Shown: positions 1 through 8,383 of the stretch, piece after piece | Numbering within the stretch: the first letter of the stretch is position 1 | How the letters are laid out: each line of letters begins with the position of its first letter | Assembly: GCF_944380985.1 (NCBI RefSeq) | Contig: NZ_CALWJJ010000003.1 | Coordinates: 152,185-216,184 of the forward strand | Origin: an uncultured Agathobaculum sp. | GTDB lineage: Bacteria > Bacillota > Clostridia > Oscillospirales > Butyricicoccaceae | Direction: 5' to 3' | Length of the DNA stretch: 64,000 nt | Notes under the pieces: model-generated | What the model was told of the DNA's origin: nothing | Seen by the model: the letters and a program-made list of their open reading frames with translations, nothing else | Database searches by the model: none | Program-made: the position numbers and the translations under genes

Positions 1-1943
1 GCTTCGGCGCTCATTAGAAGCTGTGGCAAGAATAGCGTGCCTGCTTCGAATCCTTTGCCCACGCGGTCGAGCGCCGGAATCAGTTCGGTGTTGACTAATT
101 CAAGCGGCGGCACAGTTTGCAAAGCGTCTTTTGCAGCCTCGGCGGCACGGTACTGCAGACCGCGCTCGATGCTATCACCAAGCGATACCACTGTATCAGT
201 AGATACCGGCGGCAGCGCTGCCGGCTGATTTCCGTAAGCTGCAATAAAATCTGCGCACTGCGTATCCTGATTGGTAAGCGCAAGATAAGCGCGATAGGCA
301 CGCATCATAGACTCGGCATTTGGGTTAATGATCGCACAGGACAGGCCACTTTGCAGCGCCATGGTGAAAAAGTTTGCGTTGATAATCTCGCGCTGCGGCA
401 AGCCAAATGAAATATTCGATACACCAAGAATGGTGTGCCCACCCAACTCATCGTGCACACGGCGAAGTGTCTCCAGTGTGACAAGCGCGGAGCGGCTATC
501 GGACGAAATAGTCATCGCAAGCGCATCGATCACAATATTCTCAGGATCGATTCCATATTGCGCGGCAGTTTGATAGATTTTCCTTGCGACTCGGACACGG
601 CCTTCGGCATCCTCTGGAATGCCGTTTTCGTCAAGTGTCAGACCTACGACCACGCCGCCGTATTTGCGCACCAGCGGAAATACCGCCTCCATACTCTCGC
701 GCTTGCCGCTGACCGAATTGATCATTGGCTTGCCGTTATAAAGACGCATGCCGCGTTCCATCGCCGCAGTGTCAGAGGTATCGATTTGCAGCGGCAGCGC
801 AGTCACACCTTGCAACCGCGTGACAACGCGCTCCATCATTTCCGGCTCGTTTATTTCAGGCAGACCGACATTGACGTCCAAAATATGCGCGCCATTATCC
901 TCCTGTGTTAACCCTTCAGACAGAATGTATTCAATGTTATTTTCATGCAGCGCCGCTTTAAATTTGCTCTTTCCCGTCGGATTGATACGCTCGCCGATAA
1001 TAACCGGCTTTTGCCCGATCTCGACCGCCTGCGAAAAAGACGATACAACGGTGCGCCGCTTTTTTTCGGCGGGAACAAAACGCTTATCTTTACAAATCTT
1101 TATCATCTTGCCGATATGCTCCGGCGTAGTGCCGCAGCATCCGCCAAGGACCTGCACACCAAGTTCGGCAATCTCGCCCATCAGGGCAGCGAATTGGTCC
1201 GCGTCAATATCAAATACGGTTTTGCCGTTTTCGCTGCGCGGCAGGCCCGCATTTGGGGTGACAATAACGGGCAGGGAGCTTACTTCCGTCATTCGCTTGA
1301 CAATCGGCAGCATTTGTGCCGGACCCAGTCCGCAGTTGACGCCCAGTGCATCCACGCGCAGTCCCTCCAACATGGCTACAACCGAATCCACCGTGCCACC
1401 GGTCAGCAGCTTACCTTGCTCGTCAAAAATCGTGGTGACAAGCACCGGCAGGTTGGAGTTTTCCTTGGCGGCAAGTACGGCGGCCTTGGCTTCGTAGCTG
1501 TCGCTCATCGTCTCGATGAGAATGAGGTCGGCACCCGCTTCTGCGCCGATACGCACCACTTCACCGAATAGCCCGACCGCCTGCTCAAACGGCAGGTCAC
1601 CCATCGGCTGCAACAGCCGGCCGGACGGTCCAATATCCAGTGCGATATAGGCATCCTCCCGCCCGGTCTGCCGACGCGCCTCCTTTACATTTTCCACTGC
1701 AGCCCCGATAATTTCTCGTAGATTATCCGGAAATTTTAGTGCATTTGCGCCGAATGTATTGGTGTTGATGATGTGGCTGCCTGCCTCCAGATAAGCACGG
1801 TGTATGGCAATCAACTCGTTAGAATGTGTTAAATTCCAGGTTTCGGGAAGCTCACCGGCGGCAAGGCCACGCTCCTGCAGCATCGTACCCATGCCGCCAT
1901 CAAAAAACAGCCATTCTTTTCCCAATCGTTCTCTTAGGTTCAT
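1..1943 (-). CDS. metH: B12-dependent methionine synthase, 5' part (gene runs off the left edge)
   Basis: Cobalamin-dependent methionine synthase transfers the methyl group of methyl-tetrahydrofolate to homocysteine. The first 647 codons are in the window and no stop is reached, so the C-terminus lies outside. Translated from ATG at 1943, the protein opens with the homocysteine-binding barrel, including its zinc cysteines (one in GVNCGLGP, two in GGCCGTTPEH). The pterin-binding domain follows (GERINPTGK, then DVNVGLPE), and the start of the cobalamin-binding helical cap comes last. The activation domain found at the C-terminus of the E. coli enzyme appears to be supplied by the separate gene just upstream, whose stop lies 3 nt before this start. 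metF follows the same orientation, giving a folate/methionine operon. Family assignment is secure; the full length is unknown. Confidence 0.95.
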   Translation of the reverse strand, partial: MNLRERLGKEWLFFDGGMGTMLQERGLAAGELPETWNLTHSNELIAIHRAYLEAGSHIINTNTFGANALKFPDNLREIIGAAVENVKEARRQTGREDAYIALDIGPSGRLLQPMGDLPFEQAVGLFGEVVRIGAEAGADLILIETMSDSYEAKAAVLAAKENSNLPVLVTTIFDEQGKLLTGGTVDSVVAMLEGLRVDALGVNCGLGPAQMLPIVKRMTEVSSLPVIVTPNAGLPRSENGKTVFDIDADQFAALMGEIAELGVQVLGGCCGTTPEHIGKMIKICKDKRFVPAEKKRRTVVSSFSQAVEIGQKPVIIGERINPTGKSKFKAALHENNIEYILSEGLTQEDNGAHILDVNVGLPEINEPEMMERVVTRLQGVTALPLQIDTSDTAAMERGMRLYNGKPMINSVSGKRESMEAVFPLVRKYGGVVVGLTLDENGIPEDAEGRVRVARKIYQTAAQYGIDPENIVIDALAMTISSDSRSALVTLETLRRVHDELGGHTILGVSNISFGLPQREIINANFFTMALQSGLSCAIINPNAESMMRAYRAYLALTNQDTQCADFIAAYGNQPAALPPVSTDTVVSLGDSIERGLQYRAAEAAKDALQTVPPLELVNTELIPALDRVGKGFEAGTLFLPQLLMSAE

Positions 1944-1946
1944 GTT

Positions 1947-2591
1947 TTATCTCCTAAATGCACAGTCTGTTTTTTCGCAAACCTCACAGCCCTTGCGGTG
2001 GCAAGGCTGCGGCGTGTCAGCAAGGCCGATCACCGCGGTAACTGATTTGACAGGCGCGAGCAAGCAGCTTGCCGTAACCGTTAGCCCGATCTTGCGCGGC
2101 GTGTCCAGTAGGCGGCTAAAATCATGCTGGTGCGTGATAGGAAAATCACCATATCCAGGACTAAAGCGTGGCCGGCAATACAGACCATCCGCCTCTGCCT
2201 CCCGCACTATCGCCTCATTAACCTCATCGCAGTAGGTTTCGATCATGGCCGCCGCCACCGCTTGGTATAGCACTGCATCGCTCATGCGCACTGCGCTTGC
2301 GCGCGCGATCAAACGATCCGCCGCAATGCCGAGTGTGGCTGCCATCAGATACACCGCCACACAGCCCTTGAGATTGCGGGCCAGATTTTTGCTGCAAACA
2401 GTAATGTCCGCAAAAGCAAGCACATCCTCTTCCGGATGTGTCAGCATAAAACGGCGGAATACCGACCGCGGCTGCACCGCCGCCTGTAATTCCGATGCAC
2501 AGCGCGCAAGATTTTGCTCGACAGCCTCATCCGGCTGTGCACTGCGATAGCCCAGATAGCGTACCGCTTCATTACGATCAAACTCAATCAT
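1947..2591 (-). CDS. Stand-alone B12-methionine synthase activation-domain protein
   Basis: This 214-residue protein resembles the reactivation (AdoMet-binding) domain of MetH, which reductively remethylates inactive cob(II)alamin. The recognisable part is the RPRFSPGYGDFP stretch near residue 140, which corresponds to the AdoMet-binding RPAPGYP motif of E. coli MetH. The C-terminus is cysteine-rich (CHRKGCEVCEKTDC), a tail seen in clostridial versions. The gene overlaps metF by 4 nt and ends 3 nt before metH, so the three are almost certainly co-translated. It probably reactivates MetH in trans. That function is inferred from motif and position. Confidence 0.85.
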   Translation of the reverse strand: MIEFDRNEAVRYLGYRSAQPDEAVEQNLARCASELQAAVQPRSVFRRFMLTHPEEDVLAFADITVCSKNLARNLKGCVAVYLMAATLGIAADRLIARASAVRMSDAVLYQAVAAAMIETYCDEVNEAIVREAEADGLYCRPRFSPGYGDFPITHQHDFSRLLDTPRKIGLTVTASCLLAPVKSVTAVIGLADTPQPCHRKGCEVCEKTDCAFRR

Positions 2592-3448
2592 TGTAAAATC
2601 TCCGACAAACTGGTTTGAATGCCCGCCGCAACTTCAGGGCGGTTCATCGAGTAGACATGAATATGGTTAACACCATTTGCGATCAGATCGATGATCTGTT
2701 CGGTCGCATAGATCACACCCGCCTGTTTCATAGCAGCCGGGTTGCCGCCGAATCGGTCAACAATTGCTTTAAACCGTTCAGGAAGATAGGTTCCCGACAT
2801 TGAAGTAATGCGCTTGATCTGGGTGACGTTCGTCACCGGCATGATGCCTGCCACAACAGGCACAGTAATGCCCTTTTCCCGAATGCGGTAGAGAAAGTTA
2901 TACAGGATATTATTGTCAAAAAACATTTGAGTGGTTAGAAATTCGCAGCCCGCCTCAACTTTTTCTTTGAGATGCATAATATCCTCGGTTTTGCTGGCCG
3001 CCTCGGTATGACCCTCGGGATAGCACGCGCCGCCTATGCAGAAATCCCCCTGCGACTTGATATCACGCACAAGCTCGGAGGCATAGCGATAGTCGTTTGC
3101 GCTCGCGCCGCCGGGCGGAATATCACCACGCAGTGCAAGCACATTTTCAATTCCCTGCTGCTGAAAAGTTCCAAGCATTTTGGCTACATGTTCGCGCGTT
3201 GAGGAAACGCAGGTCAGGTGCGTCAGCACGGTTACATCATACTTTTTTTGCAAATCAGATGCGATATGTACCGTGTGTTCGCTCGTTCCACCGCCTGCAC
3301 CGTAGGTAACGCTCATAAAATCCGGACGGAGCGCCGCAATCTCCTGTGTCGCCTGCGCAACAGTTTCATATGTGCTGCTTGTTTTCGGCGGGAACACCTC
3401 AAACGATAGCGTGACATTATTTGTATCAAAAATGCTGGAAATTTTCAT
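2588..3448 (-). CDS. metF: 5,10-methylenetetrahydrofolate reductase
   Basis: This 286-residue flavoprotein reduces methylene-THF to methyl-THF, the methyl donor used by the neighbouring MetH. It has the normal length of the family, opens with the typical LSFEVFPPK motif (Glu in the active site), and carries SVTYGAGG and LALRGD in the barrel strands expected for MetF. The start is supported by an AGGAG box 9 nt upstream. It is the first gene of a minus-strand operon, with the activation protein overlapping its end by 4 nt. No SAM riboswitch or T-box is visible in the roughly 100-nt upstream gap. Confidence 0.95.
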   Translation of the reverse strand: MKISSIFDTNNVTLSFEVFPPKTSSTYETVAQATQEIAALRPDFMSVTYGAGGGTSEHTVHIASDLQKKYDVTVLTHLTCVSSTREHVAKMLGTFQQQGIENVLALRGDIPPGGASANDYRYASELVRDIKSQGDFCIGGACYPEGHTEAASKTEDIMHLKEKVEAGCEFLTTQMFFDNNILYNFLYRIREKGITVPVVAGIMPVTNVTQIKRITSMSGTYLPERFKAIVDRFGGNPAAMKQAGVIYATEQIIDLIANGVNHIHVYSMNRPEVAAGIQTSLSEILQ

Positions 3449-3551
3449 GTGCCTCAGCTCCTGTTTTTTTGCATTTGTCTTAGTATAGCATAAATCATAC
3501 CTTTATTTCCAGCTATAAATACGATATAATAAAATAACTGGAGGAATTCCC

Positions 3552-4460
3552 TTGACAGAACAACTTAGACACTGCCGCCTGTGTCCACGCGCATGCGGCG
3601 TAAATCGCATGAAAAACCGCGGTCTGTGCGGCGCCAACGATCAGGTTGAAGCCGCGCGCGCCTCTTTACATATGTGGGAAGAACCGCCGATCACAGGCAT
3701 ACGAGGGTCGGGTACGGTATTCTTTTCACACTGCTCGCTTGGCTGCGTTTTTTGCCAGAACCGTCAAATCAGCTGTCGCGAGGCGTTTGGACAGACGATC
3801 ACCATCCCTCAGCTCGCGCAGATCTTTCTCTCGCTTGAGCGCGAGGGAGCACACAATATCAATTTGGTCACCGCTGTGCACTATGTGCCGCAAATTATAA
3901 ACGCGCTGAGCCTTGCACGCAAGGCAGGATTATCCATTCCAGTCGTTTACAATACAAGTAGCTACGAGTGCGTCGAGACGCTTCATATGCTGGAAGGCTG
4001 GGTGGATATTTATCTGCCGGACTATAAATATTACAGCAGTTACTATGCTGCGCGCTACTCTCGTGCGGCGGATTATCATGAAACTGCCGTCAGCGCCATT
4101 GCCGAGATGGTGCGGCAGACGGGCGCGCCGCAATTTGACGAAAACGGTATGCTGACACGTGGAACAATTATCCGCCACATGATGCTGCCCGGTCTTACGG
4201 GTGATACCGCACAGATCCTGCGCGATATTGCAAATCGGTTTGGAGATACCGTGCTGGTCAGCCTAATGCGGCAATATACGCCCTTTGGCGTGGATGAGTG
4301 GCCCGAGCTGAATCGCACAGTGACGAACGCGGAATACGACGAGGCATGTACGCTTTTTCGTGAACTTGGGCTTGGCGGTTTTTTCCAACAGGATACGGCC
4401 GTCAGCGAAAGCTTTATTCCGGTCTTTGACGGTACAGGATTGGAGGACAAAAGCAAATGA
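3552..4460 (+). CDS. Radical SAM protein, PflX/COG1313-like
   Basis: A 302-residue radical-SAM enzyme related to pyruvate-formate-lyase-activating-type proteins (PflX, COG1313), whose substrate is not established. The cluster-binding motif CxxxCxxC is present as CSLGCVFC near residue 60. An N-terminal cysteine set (CRLCPRACGVNR, then GLCG) is characteristic of this family. Translation starts at TTG 3552, preceded by GGAGG 8 nt away; no ATG fits as well. The gene is divergent from metF and overlaps thiD by 4 nt, so both are probably in one transcript. That coupling gives no obvious functional link. Confidence 0.85.
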   Translation: MTEQLRHCRLCPRACGVNRMKNRGLCGANDQVEAARASLHMWEEPPITGIRGSGTVFFSHCSLGCVFCQNRQISCREAFGQTITIPQLAQIFLSLEREGAHNINLVTAVHYVPQIINALSLARKAGLSIPVVYNTSSYECVETLHMLEGWVDIYLPDYKYYSSYYAARYSRAADYHETAVSAIAEMVRQTGAPQFDENGMLTRGTIIRHMMLPGLTGDTAQILRDIANRFGDTVLVSLMRQYTPFGVDEWPELNRTVTNAEYDEACTLFRELGLGGFFQQDTAVSESFIPVFDGTGLEDKSK

Positions 4461-5242
4461 AGACTGTACTTAGTATTGCCGGTACTGATCCCAGCGGCGG
4501 CGCGGGCATCCAGGCAGACTTAAAGACGATAGAAGCGCATGGCTTGTATGGCATGGCGGCCGTTACAGCCGTGATTGCGCAAAACACGACCGGCGTATAT
4601 GCTATGCAAGCAGTTTCGCCAGAGCTGGTAGCAAAACAGATTGACTGCGTATTTGAGGATATTCGACCAGATGCGGTCAAACTTGGTATGCTGTACAGCG
4701 CCGAGATCATTTACACAGTAGCGGAGCGGCTTTGTGCACACCACGCCAAGAATGTTGTGCTTGATCCAGTGCTGATTTCCTCCAGCGGGCATACGCTAAG
4801 CTGCGCCAATGCCCTTCCGGTAATGATGGAGCACATTCTGCCGCTGTGTACGCTAATTACACCCAATCTGCATGAGGTCTCGGCAATGACCGGTCGGTCG
4901 ATCGGAACGCGCGCCGAAATGGAACAGGCCGCACGGCAACTTGCGCTGTGCACCAATGGCGGCATACTCATTAAGGGGGGACATCTGGCGGACTGTGCGG
5001 ACGATCTGCTGTATAATGACGGCGGGCTACACTGGCTGCACGCCCCACGAATTGAAAACCCAAACACCCATGGAACTGGATGCACACTATCCTCCTCGAT
5101 CGCTTGCAATCTAGCGCTTGGTGTGTCTCTATCCGGTAGTGTCAAGCGCGCCAAACGCTATCTGACGGCTTGCATCCAGTTTGGACTTGATCTAGGGCAT
5201 GGCCCGGGACCGCTGCAGCACCGAGTGGAATGGGAGGAATGA
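4457..5242 (+). CDS. thiD: Hydroxymethylpyrimidine/phosphomethylpyrimidine kinase (first copy)
   Basis: This 261-residue ribokinase-family enzyme phosphorylates HMP and HMP-P in thiamine synthesis. The N-terminal SIAGTDPSGGAGIQADLKT and C-terminal HGTGCTLSS motifs (anion hole and catalytic Asp region) are intact. It is translationally coupled to the radical-SAM gene by a 4-nt overlap. A second thiD lies at 33138-33929 inside the TPP-riboswitch operon. This copy has no visible riboswitch, so it may be constitutive or act on another pyridoxine-like substrate (inference). Confidence 0.92.
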   Translation: MKTVLSIAGTDPSGGAGIQADLKTIEAHGLYGMAAVTAVIAQNTTGVYAMQAVSPELVAKQIDCVFEDIRPDAVKLGMLYSAEIIYTVAERLCAHHAKNVVLDPVLISSSGHTLSCANALPVMMEHILPLCTLITPNLHEVSAMTGRSIGTRAEMEQAARQLALCTNGGILIKGGHLADCADDLLYNDGGLHWLHAPRIENPNTHGTGCTLSSSIACNLALGVSLSGSVKRAKRYLTACIQFGLDLGHGPGPLQHRVEWEE

Positions 5243-5449
5243 CACTGTCTTTCTACCAGCTGGAAGGCGACGTAACCCGGTTGATTGGCTTTGACAAGCG
5301 AAGTACTGAATGATGTAGCGACACGCGACTCAGGCTAACTATCACGCGATCATGCCTCATGATACCAGATGAGCCGCCGCCAGCATCCAGTTGGTTCCGT
5401 GCTCCACCATAGTGCCAACCGCAACAAGCGGCATCGGATAGAGCGCCAT
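5243..5449 (-). pseudogene. Decayed flavin-reductase-like protein (N-terminal remnant)
   Basis: The minus strand encodes MALYPMPLVAVGTMVEHGTN from an ATG at 5449, which resembles the start of flavin-reductase-like (FMN-binding split-barrel) proteins. The frame stops at 5357. A different frame directly beyond it reads HDRVIVSLSRVSLHHSVLRL, which resembles the next conserved segment of the family. At least one frameshift and loss of the remaining two thirds of the gene make this a remnant. Identification is from remembered family consensus only. Confidence 0.55.
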
Positions 5450-5559
5450 AATATCACCAGGATTTCTTTTTACTATGTATTGTGTTTTACCGCAAAAATG
5501 GGAATAAGTCTTTTATAGATTCTTTCAACCTTCCGCTTTCTCACCGGATTCGTTTTATT

Positions 5560-6342
5560 TTAAACTTTCGTCAGATACTTCTTATCAACTGCTCCCGTAA
5601 CTGCTCCGCTCTTTTGTGTGGAAATGACTACCCGATTGCCGCTGATCTCACGAACATATAGGCTGCAAGAATACACCCAAGGCTGAAACCTTATACTTTT
5701 ACCATATATCGGAGCGCCACCCGCCAGCTTTACCTTATCGCCCACTTTTAAAACTGGGGTCTGAATGATATGCTCTGCCTCGCTTGTGGATGGATTGGAA
5801 GAACTGCCGCCAAGTATTTTAGTAACCTTTCCGGCCAGATCGCCCAGTTTTGCATATAACCAATCGCCGGGGCAGCTCTTATTGGCAAACCAGCGGTGAA
5901 CGGTTAGCACCATTTCCCCTTCTTTCGGCTGATAGGCAAGGGTTTTTTCCTTATTCCCTAACCAAAGCAGCCTGTTCTTTCCGTTGCGCTTGCAAATATC
6001 CACACAGAGGTTGATAAGCGACTGGTAAACCACATCATTCATAGTATAAGGCGGTTTATCGTCCGACGCGCACTCAATCGTTACTGCTCTCTGATCGTTG
6101 GCATAGCTGGAGGAACACCAGGAGCGATTTTTTTCATCTACACAAAGGGATATGCGCCCGTCCTTTCCAATGCCGTAATTGCAGCTTGCTCGCTTTGACG
6201 GGCTTAGAAAGCAACTGCAAATGCTCTCTGCCGAAAGCTGTCCCACCACACAATGCGGTGTGATGCGGTCAATTTTGTGGACGCGCTGCCCTGAATGATT
6301 CGGGGAAAGCCCCGTATAAGATACCAATCCAGAATTACTCAT
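5560..6342 (-). CDS. Phage-type endolysin: N-acetylmuramoyl-L-alanine amidase (Amidase_2) with C-terminal SH3-like domain
   Basis: This 260-residue amidase cleaves the MurNAc to L-Ala bond in peptidoglycan. Residues 25-175 match the T7-lysozyme-like Amidase_2 fold, with zinc ligands plausibly His30 (ITPHCVVG), His149 (LTVHRW) and Cys157 (SCPGD). A Ser/Gly-rich linker follows, then an SH3-like wall-binding segment beginning at VLKVGDKVKL near residue 200. There is no signal peptide, as expected for a lysin that leaves the cell through a holin. It starts 3 nt after the holin gene. No tail, capsid or packaging genes are nearby, so it looks like a co-opted lysis/release module rather than part of a prophage. 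Confidence 0.88.
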   Translation of the reverse strand: MSNSGLVSYTGLSPNHSGQRVHKIDRITPHCVVGQLSAESICSCFLSPSKRASCNYGIGKDGRISLCVDEKNRSWCSSSYANDQRAVTIECASDDKPPYTMNDVVYQSLINLCVDICKRNGKNRLLWLGNKEKTLAYQPKEGEMVLTVHRWFANKSCPGDWLYAKLGDLAGKVTKILGGSSSNPSTSEAEHIIQTPVLKVGDKVKLAGGAPIYGKSIRFQPWVYSCSLYVREISGNRVVISTQKSGAVTGAVDKKYLTKV

Positions 6343-6345
6343 TTT

Positions 6346-6606
6346 TCATCGTCCTTTCGGTTCCATATAGGTCATAACCTGCCTGCTGTCTGATGTTCCT
6401 ATGGTTGTTGGATCGACCACAATCCCCAAAATTGCTAAAACTGTAAATATAGTGTTAATGATGGCTGCAAGCTGTTCGTCCAATCCCCCAAAATCCCATT
6501 GATACCCAAACGGGGTTAGCACGCTCTGAACAAGCAGAAGCACCGCCGGTACAAGCGTCAGCCAGAATGTTTTGTTTTTGATTCTTACTATCCAATTAAT
6601 TTTCAT
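6346..6606 (-). CDS. Holin, phi-LC3 type
   Basis: An 86-residue membrane protein with two hydrophobic segments (about residues 14-32 and 46-63) and a charged C-terminus. The segment following the second helix, VDPTTIGTSDSRQ and then YMEP, matches the consensus of phi-LC3-family phage holins. Holins form membrane lesions that let endolysins or other leaderless proteins out. The start has an upstream purine-rich box (AAGGGGAAAACC). It sits between the LanM-like gene and the amidase and is probably co-transcribed with both. Confidence 0.85.
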   Translation of the reverse strand: MKINWIVRIKNKTFWLTLVPAVLLLVQSVLTPFGYQWDFGGLDEQLAAIINTIFTVLAILGIVVDPTTIGTSDSRQVMTYMEPKGR

Positions 6607-6659
6607 GGTTTTCCCCTTCCTTTTTTTAGCGCAGTTTGTTTATACTCTTACCATGTAAA

Positions 6660-8282
6660 TTATAATGTTAAAGCTAAGAATTCCGTAATATACTTATCCC
6701 ATCCTCCCGACAGCAACTGACGCCCATTTTCCCTAATAATTCGCTGTATATCCAATTTTTTCAGTTGGTTTAATGTGTATATTTCCGTGTTGTCACAGAA
6801 AACAACTGTATTATTATCTGTGTAGGATATTGTGAAATAAGGTATATCGCCATTTTTAATGCTCTCGACTAATGCGTCTGTCATTTTGCCACATATGTTT
6901 CTCCAGTTTTTGTCATATACCTCCTCTTTTGAAAGTTCATGCATTTGAACAAGTAGTTGTGTCTCCGCACCATCCTTCCATCTAGTATCCATATTTTCCG
7001 CATAAGAGTACGAATAGCACTGCAAATCGGCTGTCGAAATGGGAACCCAGCGTATTTTTTCCAGCTTTTTATCGGTGGCCGTTTCTTCTGTGACCCATTC
7101 TATAATCAACTCTGTAACACGCTCGCTAATTTCATGAAATGCCCTTTTCCCCTCAAAAAAACCCATACAAAGTTCATCTCGGTATTCTTTATATGCGATA
7201 TTGCTTTCCTTGTATGATCTGCCATCAAAAATCCGAAACGCTGCGTTCGCCCTCTCGTCGCCCGGCACAGTCGCCTGGTTGAGCGCCATATTCAGATTGG
7301 TCTCGTTAAACCTACAGTCTCCGAGAATTTCAGGCGTCAAAATGCATTCCGCATCCAGAATAACCGGGCCCTCCTTTGTCGCCATTATATTATCTTGATG
7401 TAAGTCGGTAAGCCCGAGCAGCTTGGCAATACAGATCAAAACGCCCATCTTCTGGTAATACTTTTTCGCTTCAATCGGAGACATTGTATCCGTTTTTTCC
7501 ACAAATTGCACTTCTCCATATTGCGTTTTGTTGTCAGATAATATTTTTGTCTCTGCCTTCATAACTGGTAGCGTTAGATCTTCATACCCTGCGTGACTTT
7601 GATAATACTGGTTAAATATCTGGATGATTTCACTGAGTAGCTGTTCCGCCCCAACCGCGTGCGGTTTATACACAACTTTCGTTCCATCCTCCTTGGTAAT
7701 AATAAGTACCTGCTTGTTTCCTATATGGGGATCCGATCCGGTCAAACAAATTGTTTGATAATTTTCATAAGCCTGGTTTTCGGCCACACTTTTAATAAAA
7801 CAATTTAGTTTATTGAGCCTTTGCGCCATAATCTTACAGGTATTCTCTTTTGTCTTATCACTCCAATAAAGCTCCAAGATCCCGTTATAAGCTATATTAT
7901 CAATAACTTTGCATGGGTTACATACATGGTACGATAAAATATCCGCCATATCCTCACACATCTGTGCGCGCTGATTATTGGTAAAATTCTTTGCGCTAAG
8001 GATTTCAAAAAAAGTTCTTTCTTTGTTTTGAATATCCATCATTTTTTCCAAGTTGGTCATGACCAGTTTCTTCTTACATTTATCTATGCATAATGACATC
8101 AAAGCCTCAATCGCTAAGCAAAAACCGTTTTGAAAATCATTCCCTTGTAGCCTTTTTTGATTCAGCATGTTTTTTTTCTCTTCATAATAATTGGCAATTT
8201 TTTTTGCTGTGCCGGCTTTCAGCTGAGCATCCACACCCCAATCAAGGAGCTCTTTTTGCAGCTGTTCCTTTGTCCAAATCAT
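6660..8282 (-). CDS. Stand-alone LanM-type dehydratase/kinase domain protein (DUF4135), no LanC domain
   Basis: This 540-residue protein corresponds to the N-terminal dehydratase of class II lanthipeptide synthetases, which phosphorylates Ser/Thr in a substrate and eliminates phosphate to give dehydroamino acids. Key positions of the LanM fold can be placed: Asp184 and His186 (GSDPHIGNKQV), Lys206 (VVYKP), Asp293, His295 and Asn298 (TDLHQDN), and Asp310/Glu312 (ILDAE). The protein ends near residue 540, where a LanM would continue into its cyclase, and no lanC gene is nearby. The activation-loop elimination residues could not be placed with confidence, so it may dehydrate or only phosphorylate. 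Start: AGGAGGG 8 nt upstream. It follows the 206-residue orphan gene across a strong hairpin. No typical LanA precursor was found. Confidence 0.82.
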   Translation of the reverse strand: MIWTKEQLQKELLDWGVDAQLKAGTAKKIANYYEEKKNMLNQKRLQGNDFQNGFCLAIEALMSLCIDKCKKKLVMTNLEKMMDIQNKERTFFEILSAKNFTNNQRAQMCEDMADILSYHVCNPCKVIDNIAYNGILELYWSDKTKENTCKIMAQRLNKLNCFIKSVAENQAYENYQTICLTGSDPHIGNKQVLIITKEDGTKVVYKPHAVGAEQLLSEIIQIFNQYYQSHAGYEDLTLPVMKAETKILSDNKTQYGEVQFVEKTDTMSPIEAKKYYQKMGVLICIAKLLGLTDLHQDNIMATKEGPVILDAECILTPEILGDCRFNETNLNMALNQATVPGDERANAAFRIFDGRSYKESNIAYKEYRDELCMGFFEGKRAFHEISERVTELIIEWVTEETATDKKLEKIRWVPISTADLQCYSYSYAENMDTRWKDGAETQLLVQMHELSKEEVYDKNWRNICGKMTDALVESIKNGDIPYFTISYTDNNTVVFCDNTEIYTLNQLKKLDIQRIIRENGRQLLSGGWDKYITEFLALTL

Positions 8283-8305
8283 TGTTATCCCTCCTGATTC
8301 TTAGC

Positions 8306-8350
8306 AAACTACGGGCGGCGCCCTGAATTCTTTGGCACCGCCCGTAGTTT
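8306..8350 (-). terminator. Strong intercistronic hairpin (attenuator or partial terminator)
   Basis: Arms 8306-8322 and 8334-8350 pair over 17 bp with a single mismatch around an 11-nt loop. The hairpin lies between the stop of the 206-residue gene and the ribosome binding site of the LanM-like gene. The U-run after it is short, so it probably causes partial termination or protects the upstream mRNA. Either would make the upstream gene the most abundant product of the operon (inference). Confidence 0.7.
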
Positions 8351-8383
8351 AAATATTCCTATGACGATTACAGATAGTTACAA

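Noticed and set aside
748..1571. Long plus-strand frames opposite metH
   Set aside because: They lie antisense to clearly conserved MetH domains and have low-complexity, arginine/serine-rich translations without ribosome binding sites.
5560..6606. Prophage, based on holin and endolysin
   Set aside because: No integrase, portal, terminase, capsid or tail gene is present within reach; both flanks are ordinary chromosome genes.
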